A stretch of DNA of 64,000 nucleotides from UBA3006 sp031401235 (lineage in GTDB: Bacteria > Actinomycetota > Acidimicrobiia > Acidimicrobiales > Ilumatobacteraceae), in contig JANNRJ010000030.1 in assembly GCA_031401235.1 (NCBI GenBank), forward strand, positions 1 through 64,000. The letters are read 5' to 3'. Shown here piece after piece: positions 24,784-34,108 of this stretch; within the stretch, counting starts at the first letter, position 1, and every line of letters starts with the position of its first letter. The notes beneath the pieces were generated by a model. That model was not told the origin of the DNA, made no database searches, and saw only the letters and a list, made by a program, of their open reading frames with translations. The position numbers and the translations under genes were made by a program.

Positions 24784-26049
24784 CTAATCGAGCATGACAC
24801 CAAGCGTGCGCAATGCCATTGCTGAATACAACGCGATACCTGTGGACATTGCGTCTTCATCAAACATCACCCGATTGGAGTGATTTGGTGGCGCCTTTGA
24901 AGGGTCCATACCCGCTGGAGTCCCGCCAAGAAATACCATCGCCCCCGGCAATTTTTCCAGCACATAACTAAAGTCCTCCGCGCCCATGATCGGAGTTGGC
25001 ATTCGTACCGTCTTTTCAACACCGACAATGCTGCTAGCCACGTCGAGGGCGAAGTCGGCCGATGGGGAATCATTGACGGTAACGGGATACCCAAGTTCGA
25101 TGATTACTTCGGCGCTCATGTCGTGGGCGGCGGCGATTCCCTCGGCTACGCGTCGGATTCCGTCGTGCACTTTGCGCCGAGTCCTGTCGCTGAGAGCACG
25201 AATGGTGCCTTCAACTCTGGCCACTTCGGGGATGACGTTGTAGGCAGTCCCGGAAATAAGTTTTGTAATCGTGATCACGGTCGGATCAAAAATATCGATC
25301 CGCCGAGTGACCAACATTTGCAATGCTTGGACAATTTCGCATGCGACTGGCACGGGGTCGAGAGTGCGGAATGGTTCCGAAGCGTGGCCACCTTTACCTT
25401 TGACAACGATTTCGAGGCGATCACTTGAGGCCATGATTGGGCCACCTCGCGTCTCAATGAATCCTGAGTGCTGCGAGGAGGTTATGTGAATGGCATAAGC
25501 AGCGACGATCGGAGATGATGTCCCATCTTGTCGCAGCGGAACATCAAGCAGTCCTTCATCGAGCATGTACTCGGCGCCGCCATATCCCTCTTCGCCAGGT
25601 TGAAACATGAACAGAACCCGACCAGGCAAATCGGCCTTGCGTTCGCTGAGCATTCGGGCCGCTCCCGCAAGCATTGCCACGTGTGTGTCATGACCGCATG
25701 CATGCATGCAATTGTCGACGCGAGACGCAAAATCCAGTCCCGTGTCTTCGGGCATCGGTAGAGCGTCCATATCTCCGCGAAGCATGACGGTTGGGCCCGG
25801 TTTGTCACCGGTAAGCAGCGCTGCAACTCCACTTGTTGTTTTGTGCAACGTGATTGCAAGTGGCAAACCTTCCAGTTCGCTGAGCAATCGTTCACGGGTC
25901 TTGGGGAGATCAAGTCCGATTTCTGGCCAGCGATGGAGATCTCGTCGAAGTTCGCGAGCTCGTCCGAGGAGACCCGCTGAATGTTCACGGATACCCGTAG
26001 TTGAGCCATGACGCTCGGTTGCTGGGGCAGTTTTTGGTGTTGTGGCCAT
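24784..26049 (-). CDS. M20D-family amidohydrolase (N-acyl amino acid/IAA-amide hydrolase-like)
   Basis: This zinc-dependent amidohydrolase of about 421 residues has RELRRDLHRWPEIG near the N-terminus, MLRGDMDALPM, ACGHDTHVAML, FMFQPGEEGYGG (catalytic Glu pair) and MGAEDFSYVLEKLPG. These are the motifs of the M20D subfamily (hippurate hydrolases, IAA-amino acid hydrolases). I chose the ATG at 26049, because the ten extra residues from 26079 would run into the divergent NUDIX gene. It is predicted to be cytosolic. It could act on N-acylated amino acids or peptides. Confidence 0.9.
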   Translation of the reverse strand: MATTPKTAPATERHGSTTGIREHSAGLLGRARELRRDLHRWPEIGLDLPKTRERLLSELEGLPLAITLHKTTSGVAALLTGDKPGPTVMLRGDMDALPMPEDTGLDFASRVDNCMHACGHDTHVAMLAGAARMLSERKADLPGRVLFMFQPGEEGYGGAEYMLDEGLLDVPLRQDGTSSPIVAAYAIHITSSQHSGFIETRGGPIMASSDRLEIVVKGKGGHASEPFRTLDPVPVACEIVQALQMLVTRRIDIFDPTVITITKLISGTAYNVIPEVARVEGTIRALSDRTRRKVHDGIRRVAEGIAAAHDMSAEVIIELGYPVTVNDSPSADFALDVASSIVGVEKTVRMPTPIMGAEDFSYVLEKLPGAMVFLGGTPAGMDPSKAPPNHSNRVMFDEDAMSTGIALYSAMALRTLGVMLD

Positions 26050-26071
26050 GACCCATGGTAGGCACGGGGGC

Positions 26072-26611
26072 ATGTCCACGCCCGATGCGGAACAGATCCA
26101 GCATGTCGATGCGAATGGCGTGGTTCTGGCAATGGTGTCCCGAGCCGAGATGCGGGCCCGAAATCTTTGTCATCGTGCGGTGTTCGTGGCTGTCCAGTCT
26201 GAAAATGGATGTCTACTGGTACATCGTCGCTCCAAGTCCAAAGATATGTGGCCAGGTTGGTGGGATATCGCCGTCGGCGGAGTAATTGTCGGAGACGAAA
26301 CATATGAAGTTGGAGCCAAGCGCGAACTCAATGAAGAAATTGGAATCAGCGAAGTGTTGCTTGAATATCTGTGTGACGGGGAGTACCACGATTCATCGGT
26401 CAATCTCATTGGTCGGTGTTTCCGTCTGCGATCTAACGGTCCGTTCATCTTTCGTGATGGTGAAGTAGAGGAAACCAGATTTGTCACGCCGCCCCAATTT
26501 GCCCAGATGATTAATCAGTTTCAATTTGTGCCGGACAGTTTGGCCCTAGTTCTCCCATACCTTGGGGATTTTTGGTCGGCCAGTGCTTACGATGGTGGAG
26601 AACGTCAGTGA
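26072..26611 (+). CDS. NUDIX hydrolase
   Basis: This 179-residue NUDIX protein has a complete box, GGVIVGDETYEVGAKRELNEEIGI, matching Gx5Ex7REUxEExGU. The N-terminal part (RAVFVAVQSENGCLLVHRRSKSKDMWPGWWDIA) resembles isopentenyl-diphosphate isomerase-like and YfcD-like NUDIX enzymes, with bound metal and diphosphate substrates. The ATG at 26072 is preferred; one at 26042 would overlap the divergent M20 start. The substrate is unknown. It is followed after 6 bp by a thiamine-binding protein gene on the same strand. Confidence 0.88.
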   Translation: MSTPDAEQIQHVDANGVVLAMVSRAEMRARNLCHRAVFVAVQSENGCLLVHRRSKSKDMWPGWWDIAVGGVIVGDETYEVGAKRELNEEIGISEVLLEYLCDGEYHDSSVNLIGRCFRLRSNGPFIFRDGEVEETRFVTPPQFAQMINQFQFVPDSLALVLPYLGDFWSASAYDGGERQ

Positions 26612-26617
26612 AAGGAA

Positions 26618-26866
26618 ATGCCAATGCTCACCGTTGAATTCACGATCGAACCATTTGTTGCGGGTGCACCTGGTCCCCATGTCACCGCCGCTGTAGCAGC
26701 AGTTGAATCACATGGCGTATTCGTTGAATTCGGTCCATTTGGATCCTCGTTTTCGGTCTCCCAAGAACTGATGCCACTTGTGATTGCCGACTTGATGAAG
26801 GCGGCGTACGACAATGGCGCAACATATGTGAGCATCGCGGTTGGCTCGATTGGTGACAAGTCGTGA
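26618..26866 (+). CDS. MTH1187/YkoF-type thiamine-binding protein
   Basis: This 82-residue protein resembles the DUF77/thiamine-binding family: TVEFTIEPFV at the start, HGVFVEFGPFGSSFSV in the middle and a second beta-alpha-beta half. Family members are ferredoxin-like homotetramers that bind thiamine or related small molecules; the exact ligand here is unproven. The start is ATG 26618 or 26624. It overlaps the following gene by 4 nt, so the pair is coupled. Confidence 0.75.
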   Translation: MPMLTVEFTIEPFVAGAPGPHVTAAVAAVESHGVFVEFGPFGSSFSVSQELMPLVIADLMKAAYDNGATYVSIAVGSIGDKS

Positions 26867-27225
26867 ATGAAACTTTTCAACCATTGCTCACTGCGCTCCA
26901 GCCGATTGTCGCGGCAATTGGTGCGCAGATTATTGCTGCCGACAATATTCAGAGTGCAGATATTCCGGTTGTCTGGGAAGGGGTAACGATCGCTGGAGTG
27001 CGATTGCCGCTGCTCCACGGTGCGCTTGATCGTTTGATTGAAAGTGTCGAACGCGAACTTGGGGGACGACTGGCTGCATTGTCTCGTCACAACAAGCAAG
27101 TTGCAATTCGCTTGCTCGATGAGCGAGGTGCATTCATTTTGCGTCGCGCGGTTGAAGACGTCGCTGATGCTATGGGAGTGTCACGAATTACGGTGTACAA
27201 CTATCTCAACGCATTGCATCGCTAG
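26863..27225 (+). CDS. Small protein with C-terminal YheO/DauR-like helix-turn-helix
   Basis: This 120-residue protein has an N-terminal alpha-helical half (PLLTALQPIVAAIGAQII, possibly ligand-binding) and a C-terminal segment, LLDERGAFILRRAVEDVADAMGVSRITVYNYLNALH. That segment matches the HTH_22 domain of YheO/DauR regulators, in which the last helix (VSRITVYNYL) recognises DNA. It is shorter than those proteins because no PAS-like domain is present. The GTG start overlaps the preceding gene. A regulator acting with the thiamine-binding neighbour is plausible but inference. It ends 9 bp from a convergent gene. Confidence 0.65.
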   Translation: MNETFQPLLTALQPIVAAIGAQIIAADNIQSADIPVVWEGVTIAGVRLPLLHGALDRLIESVERELGGRLAALSRHNKQVAIRLLDERGAFILRRAVEDVADAMGVSRITVYNYLNALHR

Positions 27226-27234
27226 GAGCGTTGG

Positions 27235-28167
27235 TTACAACTTCCGCAGATGAACTTCAGAAATACGATGATCCGCTTGCTTATGAAGTACGAGTGAAGC
27301 ACGCAAACGTGTGGGGGCGATATTGTCGTGCAAATTCCTCCCGTTGATTTCGCGCCAAATATTACGCGCCACTTCAACAGCCTCTATTTCCGACAAATGA
27401 ACAAAGTGGGCGAAGAAACTTTCTGGGTTCTTGAAGACAGTTTGTCGTAAAGCAAGGAATCGTTCCACATACCAATTCTCGATATCTGATTCAGCGGCAT
27501 CGATATAAATTGAAAAGTCAAAATAATCCGACACAAATTCGGACGCTTCAGAACCTACTTGTAAAACATTTAGTCCCTCAATGATCAAAATGTCGGGTTG
27601 GCGAACCACTTCAGTTTCACCTTCAATGATGTCGTACACTATGTGGCTATAGACAGGTGCCGAGACTTCAGCATTTCCGGCCTTCACATTGCGTAAGAAC
27701 TGAAGCAACAGCCTGGTGTCATAACTTTCGGGGAACCCTTTTCGATTCATGATTCCACGTGCTTCCAAGGTGGCATTGGGAAACAGAAAGCCGTCGGTAG
27801 TGATGAGTTCAACCCGGGGGTGCTCAGGCCAGTGAGTGAGTAGAGCTTGAAGAATGCGAGCAGATGTGCTTTTACCGACCGCCACGCTTCCGGCGATACC
27901 AATCACGTATGGCATTTTCGGGGCAAGCGTGCCGAGAAATGTTGACGAAACTCGGTGCAGGTTTTGAGTAGCACTCACGTACAAATTGAGTAGCCGAGTG
28001 AGAGGTAAATAGACGGCAACGACCTCATCAAGATCGATGCGATCGTTTATTCCGCGAAGTTCATCCAAATCACTCTCACTCAACGTGAGAGGAGTTTGTG
28101 CCCGAAGTTTTGCCCATTCACCTCGGTCAAAGCGCTCGTACCGATCGGCATCTGCTGCATCAATCAC
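27235..28167 (-). CDS. coaA: Pantothenate kinase, type I
   Basis: This enzyme catalyses the first step of CoA biosynthesis, ATP-dependent phosphorylation of pantothenate. The P-loop is GIAGSVAVGKST (residues 90-101), preceded by YLPLTRLLNLYVSATQ, with the pantothenate-site stretch TTDGFLFPNATLEARGIMNRKGFPESYD following. The length of 310 residues and the motif order are those of the E. coli-type enzyme. The stop is 9 bp from a convergent gene. The map gene ends about 9 bp upstream on the same strand, so they may share a transcript. Confidence 0.96.
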   Translation of the reverse strand: MIDAADADRYERFDRGEWAKLRAQTPLTLSESDLDELRGINDRIDLDEVVAVYLPLTRLLNLYVSATQNLHRVSSTFLGTLAPKMPYVIGIAGSVAVGKSTSARILQALLTHWPEHPRVELITTDGFLFPNATLEARGIMNRKGFPESYDTRLLLQFLRNVKAGNAEVSAPVYSHIVYDIIEGETEVVRQPDILIIEGLNVLQVGSEASEFVSDYFDFSIYIDAAESDIENWYVERFLALRQTVFKNPESFFAHFVHLSEIEAVEVARNIWREINGRNLHDNIAPTRLRASLVLHKQADHRISEVHLRKL

Positions 28168-28176
28168 AAATTGGAA

Positions 28177-29166
28177 TTAACGCAACCACGGGGCCTTGGC
28201 CGACACTGCCCCAACACCGCCTGTTAGTACATCAGCCCCAGTTTCGGTGACCAAGATCGTATGTTCGAATTGAGCGGTGCGCTTTCCATCCGCTGTCACG
28301 GCCGTCCATTCGTCGTCCCACATGCGGTGCTGCCATGTGCCCAGTGTGATCATCGGTTCAATCGTAAATGTCATTCCTGGTCGCATAATTGTGTTGTTGC
28401 GCGCATCGAAATAGTGAAGAATTTGAACATCGGTGTGAAACTGCTCGCCGATTCCGTGTCCGATGAAGGATCTCACAACGCCTAGTTTGTCTGACTTGGC
28501 CCGATTTTCAATGGCTTTGCCAATGTCACTGAGTGGTCGACCCGGTTGAACTGATTCGATTCCCCGCCAAATGCATTCCTCAGTTACACGAATCAAATGC
28601 TTGCTCTCATCATCGACATCCCCAACCGAGAAAGTGGCGTTGGTGTCACCGTGAACCCCGCCGATGTAGCAGGTGACATCCAAATTGATGATGTCCCCAT
28701 CTAGGAGAATCCGAGAGTCAGGGATTCCGTGACAAATTACTTCATTGACTGAAGTGCAAACACTTTTGGGGTATCCGGAATAATTCAGAGGACTGGGATA
28801 GGCATTTCGTTCGATGCAAAGTCGATGAACGTAGGCATCAATTTCATCGGTCGTGATACCTGGTCTCACGGCTTGGCCGGCAAGTTGCAGAACTTCGGCA
28901 GCAATCGCGCCGGCAACGCGCATCCGAGCAATGACATCAGCCGACTTCACCGCCGATTCGTTCCAGCGATTTACTTGCCCAGTCTCGGCATACGGCGGAC
29001 GTTGGATGTGCGTCGGCACTTCGCGACGTGGACTCACCGTTCCAGCGACGACACGACCCTCAAGAGGCTTGTGGCAGCGCTTGTACTTACGACCGCTACC
29101 GCACCAGCAAGTGTCATTGGCTGTTGGAAGCACATCGGGGGGAGAGGTTAAAGCCGAGATCTTCAT
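28177..29166 (-). CDS. map: Methionine aminopeptidase with N-terminal SEC-C zinc motif
   Basis: This type I methionine aminopeptidase removes initiator Met from new proteins. Metal ligands are visible in NLDVTCYIGGVHGDTNATF (two Asp), GHGIGEQFHTD (His), FTIEPMI (Glu) and QFEHTILV (Glu). Residues about 18-34 form a SEC-C/zinc-binding motif CWCGSGRKYKRCHKP (Cys20, Cys22, Cys31, His32), found in MetAP1c-type enzymes that bind the ribosome. The ATG at 29166 is preferred over a weak upstream TTG at 29199. The full length is about 329 residues. Confidence 0.95.
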   Translation of the reverse strand: MKISALTSPPDVLPTANDTCWCGSGRKYKRCHKPLEGRVVAGTVSPRREVPTHIQRPPYAETGQVNRWNESAVKSADVIARMRVAGAIAAEVLQLAGQAVRPGITTDEIDAYVHRLCIERNAYPSPLNYSGYPKSVCTSVNEVICHGIPDSRILLDGDIINLDVTCYIGGVHGDTNATFSVGDVDDESKHLIRVTEECIWRGIESVQPGRPLSDIGKAIENRAKSDKLGVVRSFIGHGIGEQFHTDVQILHYFDARNNTIMRPGMTFTIEPMITLGTWQHRMWDDEWTAVTADGKRTAQFEHTILVTETGADVLTGGVGAVSAKAPWLR

Positions 29167-29234
29167 CGTGTCATTCAGGATACGGCTGGTTGCGCCCAAG
29201 GAATCGATTTTCCAATGCTGTCAAAGCCAACAGG

Positions 29235-30596
29235 CTAGACAAATCGCAATCGTCGTGCCGCTATCAGGGTCATCCGAATCAGGAGGGCTCCGTGCCGAAA
29301 TCGCGAGATGTTGGTTGCGCCATAGGTACGTTCCTTGTAATGAACCGGCACATCCCGAATTCGCATATTGAGTCGCGACGCTCCAAATAGCAAATCAAAA
29401 TCACCAAATGGATCAAAATCACCGAAATGCGAGCGATTTGAAACAATCTTCTGGTAGTCGCTTGTCCATAGTGCTTTCGTCCCACAAAGAGTATCGCGCA
29501 CTTGCTGACCTAAGAGAAATGTAAACGCGATTCCAAATAAACGATTTCCGACAATATTCAAAAATTGCATTGCATGTCGCTCCATGGGATAGAGCAGGCG
29601 GGATCCATTTGCGAATTCGCACACTCCATTTTGGAGACTTTCAATGAATCTTGGTAGTTCTTCAGGTGGTACCGATAGATCCGCATCTAAGACAATCAAA
29701 ATGTCGCCTCTTGCAATCTGAAATCCAGCACGAACTGCATCTCCCTTGCCGATTCCAGGTTGCTTAATTGCGTGAAGGCGAATGCTACGAACCAACCCCA
29801 GAGATTCCGAGATGACCGAATTTATCTCGGCCCATGTTTCATCGAGCGAGTTGCCCTCAACAAAGATCAGTTCTTGGTTTTCACTCATGACTGGGAGGCG
29901 TCGTACGAGTTCACGAATATTTCCAGATTCATTTCGCGCCGCAACAACCACACTGACTATGGGATTGTTCTTGGAGATAACTGACCGGCTGCAACTACGT
30001 GCGACAGTCACAGTGACGGCAGCAAAGGCGCGAAAGAGGGGAAGAGGAGCAAGCCAACGATTTACGTTCCGACTGAGCAGAGGGATTTTTATTGGGATCA
30101 GAATTCCGGGTGTACGACTCACCACCTCGAAATGTGATTGTTCAAGAAGATTCTCGACTTCATTGGGTGGTATCCAGTTCCAGGTTTTGTCTGTTTGTCG
30201 TACGTGGAGCAACTCGGCAAGTCGAATGATCGGCTGCCAAACTCGACTATAAGAAACGATAACGAGGCGTGTTTCACGAGCCGCAAATGAATGCAACTTC
30301 TGGAAAACAGAATGAATATCCTCAAGTTGCTCCACAACCCCTGACAAAAGTATGTAGTCAAAGGCTTGTCCTGGGGGTGGCTCAAAGGCTTCGATGGATT
30401 CGGTCACAAAGGTAAAATTCGGGATCGAGTCGCGCGCCTTCGTGATCGCGTCGTGATCAATGTCAATACCATGCGCATTTGCGGCTTGTAACTGATGCAG
30501 TATCCCACCATCTCCGCACCCAATGTCAAGTATTCGTGAGTTTGGGACTATAACTCTTTGGATGAGTCGCACAACTTCTGCCTTGATGTATCTCAT
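29235..30596 (-). CDS. Methyltransferase-glycosyltransferase (GT2, DPM1-like) fusion
   Basis: This 453-residue protein has an N-terminal class I SAM methyltransferase (residues 1-190; ILDIGCGDGGILHQL is motif I and FDYILLSGVVEQLED follows), then a GT2 domain (from about 215). The GT2 has SVVVAARNESGNIRELV, VLDADLSVPPEELPRF (DXD), GIGKGDAVRAGFQIARGD and FANGSRLLYPMERHAMQF. The second half resembles dolichol-phosphate-mannose/polyprenyl-phosphate glycosyltransferases. The join lies in a short linker. The fusion suggests a lipid- or glycan-linked modification at the membrane; the substrate is unknown. It overlaps the next gene on the same strand by 4 nt. Confidence 0.88.
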   Translation of the reverse strand: MRYIKAEVVRLIQRVIVPNSRILDIGCGDGGILHQLQAANAHGIDIDHDAITKARDSIPNFTFVTESIEAFEPPPGQAFDYILLSGVVEQLEDIHSVFQKLHSFAARETRLVIVSYSRVWQPIIRLAELLHVRQTDKTWNWIPPNEVENLLEQSHFEVVSRTPGILIPIKIPLLSRNVNRWLAPLPLFRAFAAVTVTVARSCSRSVISKNNPIVSVVVAARNESGNIRELVRRLPVMSENQELIFVEGNSLDETWAEINSVISESLGLVRSIRLHAIKQPGIGKGDAVRAGFQIARGDILIVLDADLSVPPEELPRFIESLQNGVCEFANGSRLLYPMERHAMQFLNIVGNRLFGIAFTFLLGQQVRDTLCGTKALWTSDYQKIVSNRSHFGDFDPFGDFDLLFGASRLNMRIRDVPVHYKERTYGATNISRFRHGALLIRMTLIAARRLRFV

Positions 30597-31339
30597 TTAG
30601 GAACCACTGATTGCTTTGTGATGCAATAAAGGTATTCAAATCGAAAGGGATTGAACCATTTTCCACGCCGGTTTTCCCACGCGAAAAGTTTCTTCAGCCA
30701 ACTGCCCGGTATGGATGTACGACGCGATATCCCGCCTGATAACAGGAAACTGGGACCGAGCAATGGACGATGCTCTTCAACTTTGAGATTCGGCCACTGC
30801 TGTTTTAGTTTGTCTCTGTCTCGTCTCAAAATTAAATAACTGAGAGCCTGGTTGCTATCCCACGGCGAGGACGAATCAAACGACCACGTTGGACTATAGG
30901 CGTCGTATTTTTCCTGATGGATGTACTTATAGACAAACCGTGCAAGAAATCCCCAATACGGGTCGATGATCGCGATCACACCTTCATCAATGAGAACTCG
31001 CTGTGCTTCATCCAGAAATCTCTCTACGTCTGGCAAGTGATGTAGAGAATCCTTCATCAAAATTCCAGCAATTGACCCATCAGGAAATGGCAGGCATGCT
31101 GCGTCAAGGCAAAGATCAGGGCTTACAGTTCCATCAATATCGGTTGTAACGACCCCTTTTATAAAATACTTTACAAGGCCAGGTCCAGATCCGATTTCAA
31201 TGATTACTCCGTCGTCATGTCGATCCTCGATCATGTCTCCCAAACGTCCGTAGAGATACTGATAGATCTCCGTAAGGTATTTATCACCCAAGATGAACTC
31301 ATCAGTTCTCACTATTCGTGCTCGTTCAGGTATGTGCAT
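30593..31339 (-). CDS. SAM-dependent methyltransferase
   Basis: This 248-residue class I methyltransferase has motif I IIEIGSGPGLVKYF, Asp in VVTTDID, acceptor-side LMKDSLHHLPDVERFLDEAQRVL and GVIAIIDPYWG. The C-terminal 80 residues (WENRRGKWFNPFRFEYLYC) are aromatic and may contact the substrate. It overlaps the fusion protein gene by 4 nt and the upstream membrane-protein gene by 28 nt, so all three are probably translated together. A role in making a surface or lipid glycan is inferred from the neighbours. Confidence 0.82.
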   Translation of the reverse strand: MHIPERARIVRTDEFILGDKYLTEIYQYLYGRLGDMIEDRHDDGVIIEIGSGPGLVKYFIKGVVTTDIDGTVSPDLCLDAACLPFPDGSIAGILMKDSLHHLPDVERFLDEAQRVLIDEGVIAIIDPYWGFLARFVYKYIHQEKYDAYSPTWSFDSSSPWDSNQALSYLILRRDRDKLKQQWPNLKVEEHRPLLGPSFLLSGGISRRTSIPGSWLKKLFAWENRRGKWFNPFRFEYLYCITKQSVVPK

Positions 31340-32520
31340 TCAAGTCGTTCAGTTCTAAGAGGCGAAAATGAAACTTCGAAGTCGAGTGTCTTACTTGTAT
31401 TGCAAAGTTGACGTGCATCATAAATCTGTTCACTCCACGTTCTTCCACTCGTGAGGTACCAGCCTGCACGAAACCATTTGACTGTAGGTATTGCAAAAAG
31501 CAATAGAGCGGTCAGAATCAATAGTTTCCCTACCCGGGGAACTGTGACAATCATTTGCCGAAGAAGCAGCGCACTCGCTAACCACGAAAGAGTCATAGGT
31601 GCGACAAAGTATCTGTCCGCAATTCCTCCAAAAATATAACTTGTAAGTGAGAGAAAGAATGCTGTCACAGCCAGCAAAGACCAGAAGTAATACTGTGAAG
31701 ATTTCCGAAATTGAGGACTCATACCTATGGCAATGACAACTATCGCCAAACATGCCGGGGATAGGAGACCAAACATCCAAAATGGTCCTAAGTCGGCCAG
31801 AGCGAGTATCCGTGAGTCCCCTCGGCCCTTGGATGCGGCTGAGATTCCAACTATCGAAAGTTGAATCAGAAGAGTTGCGAACAATGTAACGAGATTTTTG
31901 ACTGCACCGCGGCGGGTCTGGCCTACCTTCGTTAGCACCTGAAGTAACAGAGGTATCGCCGCGACAATTGCAAGGGGATTACTAAGACCCAGCAGAAACA
32001 GTCCTGCTGCAAGCCACCGCGAATAATTATGTAGCACACGTTGAGAGCAACAGGCTACAAATACCGCAACCGTCACTGGCCATTTTACGTTGCCGATATT
32101 TACTAACGAACTCTCCATCGCGACCGGGACAATGGGCAATATCAGCCCACAAAGCGACGCAAATTTATGACTTCCCGTTTCGAGATAGGTCACGGCAGCA
32201 ACAAATAATCCGCAGGCAACCCACAACATGTTGACAAGAATGGCGGACATAATCGCGTGCCACTCGACTGGGAACCACACCACAACTTCAGCAAAGAGTC
32301 GGGGAAGCACATGCAAATAAGGCTCTGATCTTGAAAACAAGACCGCTGGACTTTTGTTAACGGCATCCAAAAAGTAGTCATATCCAGGATCGCTTGGAAA
32401 TCGATCTATTGCATTCCAACTCCGGGCGAAGATCGTCACGGTATAGAACACTGTTGCAAGCGCTAGCCACTTCCGCCACAGGGATCGTTCTTTATCAGGA
32501 AGCGACGTGCTGAAATTCAT
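31312..32520 (-). CDS. Polytopic membrane protein, possibly a glycosyltransferase-like (GT-C) protein
   Basis: This protein of about 402 residues has nine or more hydrophobic helices. I chose the ATG at 32520 (MNFSTSLPDKERSL); one at 32553 would add 11 residues. The first outer loop (ARSWNAIDRFPSDPGYDYFLD) lies between helices 1 and 2, as in GT-C type glycosyltransferases that use polyprenyl-phosphate sugars, but no diagnostic motif is certain. The order MT-GT2 fusion, methyltransferase, polytopic protein suggests a lipid-linked sugar pathway. I cannot assign a family. Confidence 0.6.
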   Translation of the reverse strand: MNFSTSLPDKERSLWRKWLALATVFYTVTIFARSWNAIDRFPSDPGYDYFLDAVNKSPAVLFSRSEPYLHVLPRLFAEVVVWFPVEWHAIMSAILVNMLWVACGLFVAAVTYLETGSHKFASLCGLILPIVPVAMESSLVNIGNVKWPVTVAVFVACCSQRVLHNYSRWLAAGLFLLGLSNPLAIVAAIPLLLQVLTKVGQTRRGAVKNLVTLFATLLIQLSIVGISAASKGRGDSRILALADLGPFWMFGLLSPACLAIVVIAIGMSPQFRKSSQYYFWSLLAVTAFFLSLTSYIFGGIADRYFVAPMTLSWLASALLLRQMIVTVPRVGKLLILTALLLFAIPTVKWFRAGWYLTSGRTWSEQIYDARQLCNTSKTLDFEVSFSPLRTERLECTYLNEHE

Positions 32521-32571
32521 CGACCCATTGTTGCACTTGACCGGTATCGGCATGTGGGCTGGTGCCGAGTG

Positions 32572-33936
32572 CTATTGATTAATCGGAATCCAGTTGCCGT
32601 GAAACCCATTGGGGACTCGTGCCGGCAGGTGGATGACGGCAACAGGCTCGTCAGTGAAGGCTTGACTGTCAAGGATGACCAATTCAGAAAGATTGGTGGC
32701 AAGATTGTGACGCAGCGCCATGACCCAACCGTCGTCTTCGGCGGCGTTTTCCGAACGGGGGACAAACACTGGTTCTCCATAGCCGAAGTACATGCCATCA
32801 TTTCGAACTTCGCTTGTCGCCGAAGTCAAATCATGTTTGATCAATACGTCCTGGATGAAGTCGCCCCGAACGCCAGCGCCGTAGCCAAATCTGTTCTTAC
32901 TTCCAATGAGGCGTTCATCTATGCGCGGAAACTCCATCGGACGGTCATCGAGGCGGCTTTGCCGAGCCGCTCCGGATATCGGATTGAGTATCCATTGGTC
33001 CAGCGTTGGTGCACCTTCATTTGGTCCGCGTGTCTCGGATGCAAACATTTTGTTATGGCGTACCGCATCGAGAACGACTGTTCCATCGGCGGCGTCGTAG
33101 GCGTTCATCGGATGAAATATGTAACACGGATCTATGGCGCACCATGTGATATCACCTGCGCTACCTTCCCGCGGTAACAGTCCGATTCGAGCCTGGTATT
33201 TATTGTCCCAACGGTAAGGAAATCTTTCACCCCCCATTGCCAACTCAAGATTGAAAACGCACGGCAGGTCGAATACAAGCACGTACTTTTCAGTGAAAGC
33301 AATGTCATGCAACATCGGTGATCCTGGGAGTGGAACATCAACCGTTTTACGCACCTTGCCGCTGGTATCAACGACGAGATACTGAACCTGATTTCCCCAT
33401 CCAAACCAGTAGGCCATCACATGGAGTTCACCTGTGTGGGGGTCGCGTTTAGGGTGGGCAGAAAATGCTTGGGGCAAAGTTCCATCAAAGTTGCTCGCGC
33501 GAATCGTGTCAAGCTCGAATCCAAGTTCAATTGGCGGGCCACCTGCTTCGACAATCGCAAATGTTTTTCCGGCGTGTCCGATCACATTGGTGTTAGCGGC
33601 AACATCGGCATGGCCCGCGGGCCAGTCCGTCGGTGGTGCGGTTTCCCCAAGTGCCTGAGCAACTTTTGCACTTCGCACCCAGCGGTTTCGGTACCACTCG
33701 GCTTTTCCATCGCGTAGCCGAATTCCATGAACCATTCCGTCGCCGATGAACCAATGGTGATTGTCCGGGTCAATGTCACTCATCGGGTTTGGACCATTGC
33801 GTAAGTAACGGCCATTCAATTCGAGCGGAATTTGACCTGTCACGGCTAAATCAAAAGCGGTGGTCTCTACATCAACTGGTGCGAGATTTCCGCTCAAAAA
33901 AGGATTGGATGATTGAGGCAAAGATTGTACGGACAT
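32572..33936 (-). CDS. Carotenoid cleavage oxygenase (RPE65/CCD family)
   Basis: This 454-residue protein of the beta-propeller family uses Fe(II) to cleave carotenoids, apocarotenoids or stilbenes. The four His ligands fit His161 (SAHPKRDP), His210 (MLHDIAF), His275 (FHPMNAYD) and His446 (GFHGNW). The N-terminal block ELNGRYLRNGPNPMSDIDPDNHHWFIGDGMVHG is family-typical. It is divergent from the Tad pilus operon across 172 bp of AT-rich DNA. The exact substrate (retinal-forming or lignostilbene-type) cannot be decided. Confidence 0.9.
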   Translation of the reverse strand: MSVQSLPQSSNPFLSGNLAPVDVETTAFDLAVTGQIPLELNGRYLRNGPNPMSDIDPDNHHWFIGDGMVHGIRLRDGKAEWYRNRWVRSAKVAQALGETAPPTDWPAGHADVAANTNVIGHAGKTFAIVEAGGPPIELGFELDTIRASNFDGTLPQAFSAHPKRDPHTGELHVMAYWFGWGNQVQYLVVDTSGKVRKTVDVPLPGSPMLHDIAFTEKYVLVFDLPCVFNLELAMGGERFPYRWDNKYQARIGLLPREGSAGDITWCAIDPCYIFHPMNAYDAADGTVVLDAVRHNKMFASETRGPNEGAPTLDQWILNPISGAARQSRLDDRPMEFPRIDERLIGSKNRFGYGAGVRGDFIQDVLIKHDLTSATSEVRNDGMYFGYGEPVFVPRSENAAEDDGWVMALRHNLATNLSELVILDSQAFTDEPVAVIHLPARVPNGFHGNWIPINQ

Positions 33937-34108
33937 GTCTCAACGGTACTCCTTCCGCAGAACCAAACAAAGATGTCAATAATTTCATCATTGTAATTTG
34001 AAAAATATTTGAGCACGAGTGGCGCGCCAGGTATTTTCGGCACTTGACTCGTAAAAAATTACACATCGCACCAGTCGGCGGATTGATTCGAGGTCAAGGG
34101 GACGAAAT

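Noticed and set aside
33937..34108. TTGACA hexamer upstream of the carotenoid oxygenase gene as a promoter
   Set aside because: A perfect TTGACA is present on the minus strand, but no matching -10 lies 16-18 nt downstream. The gap is AT-rich and is left without a promoter call.
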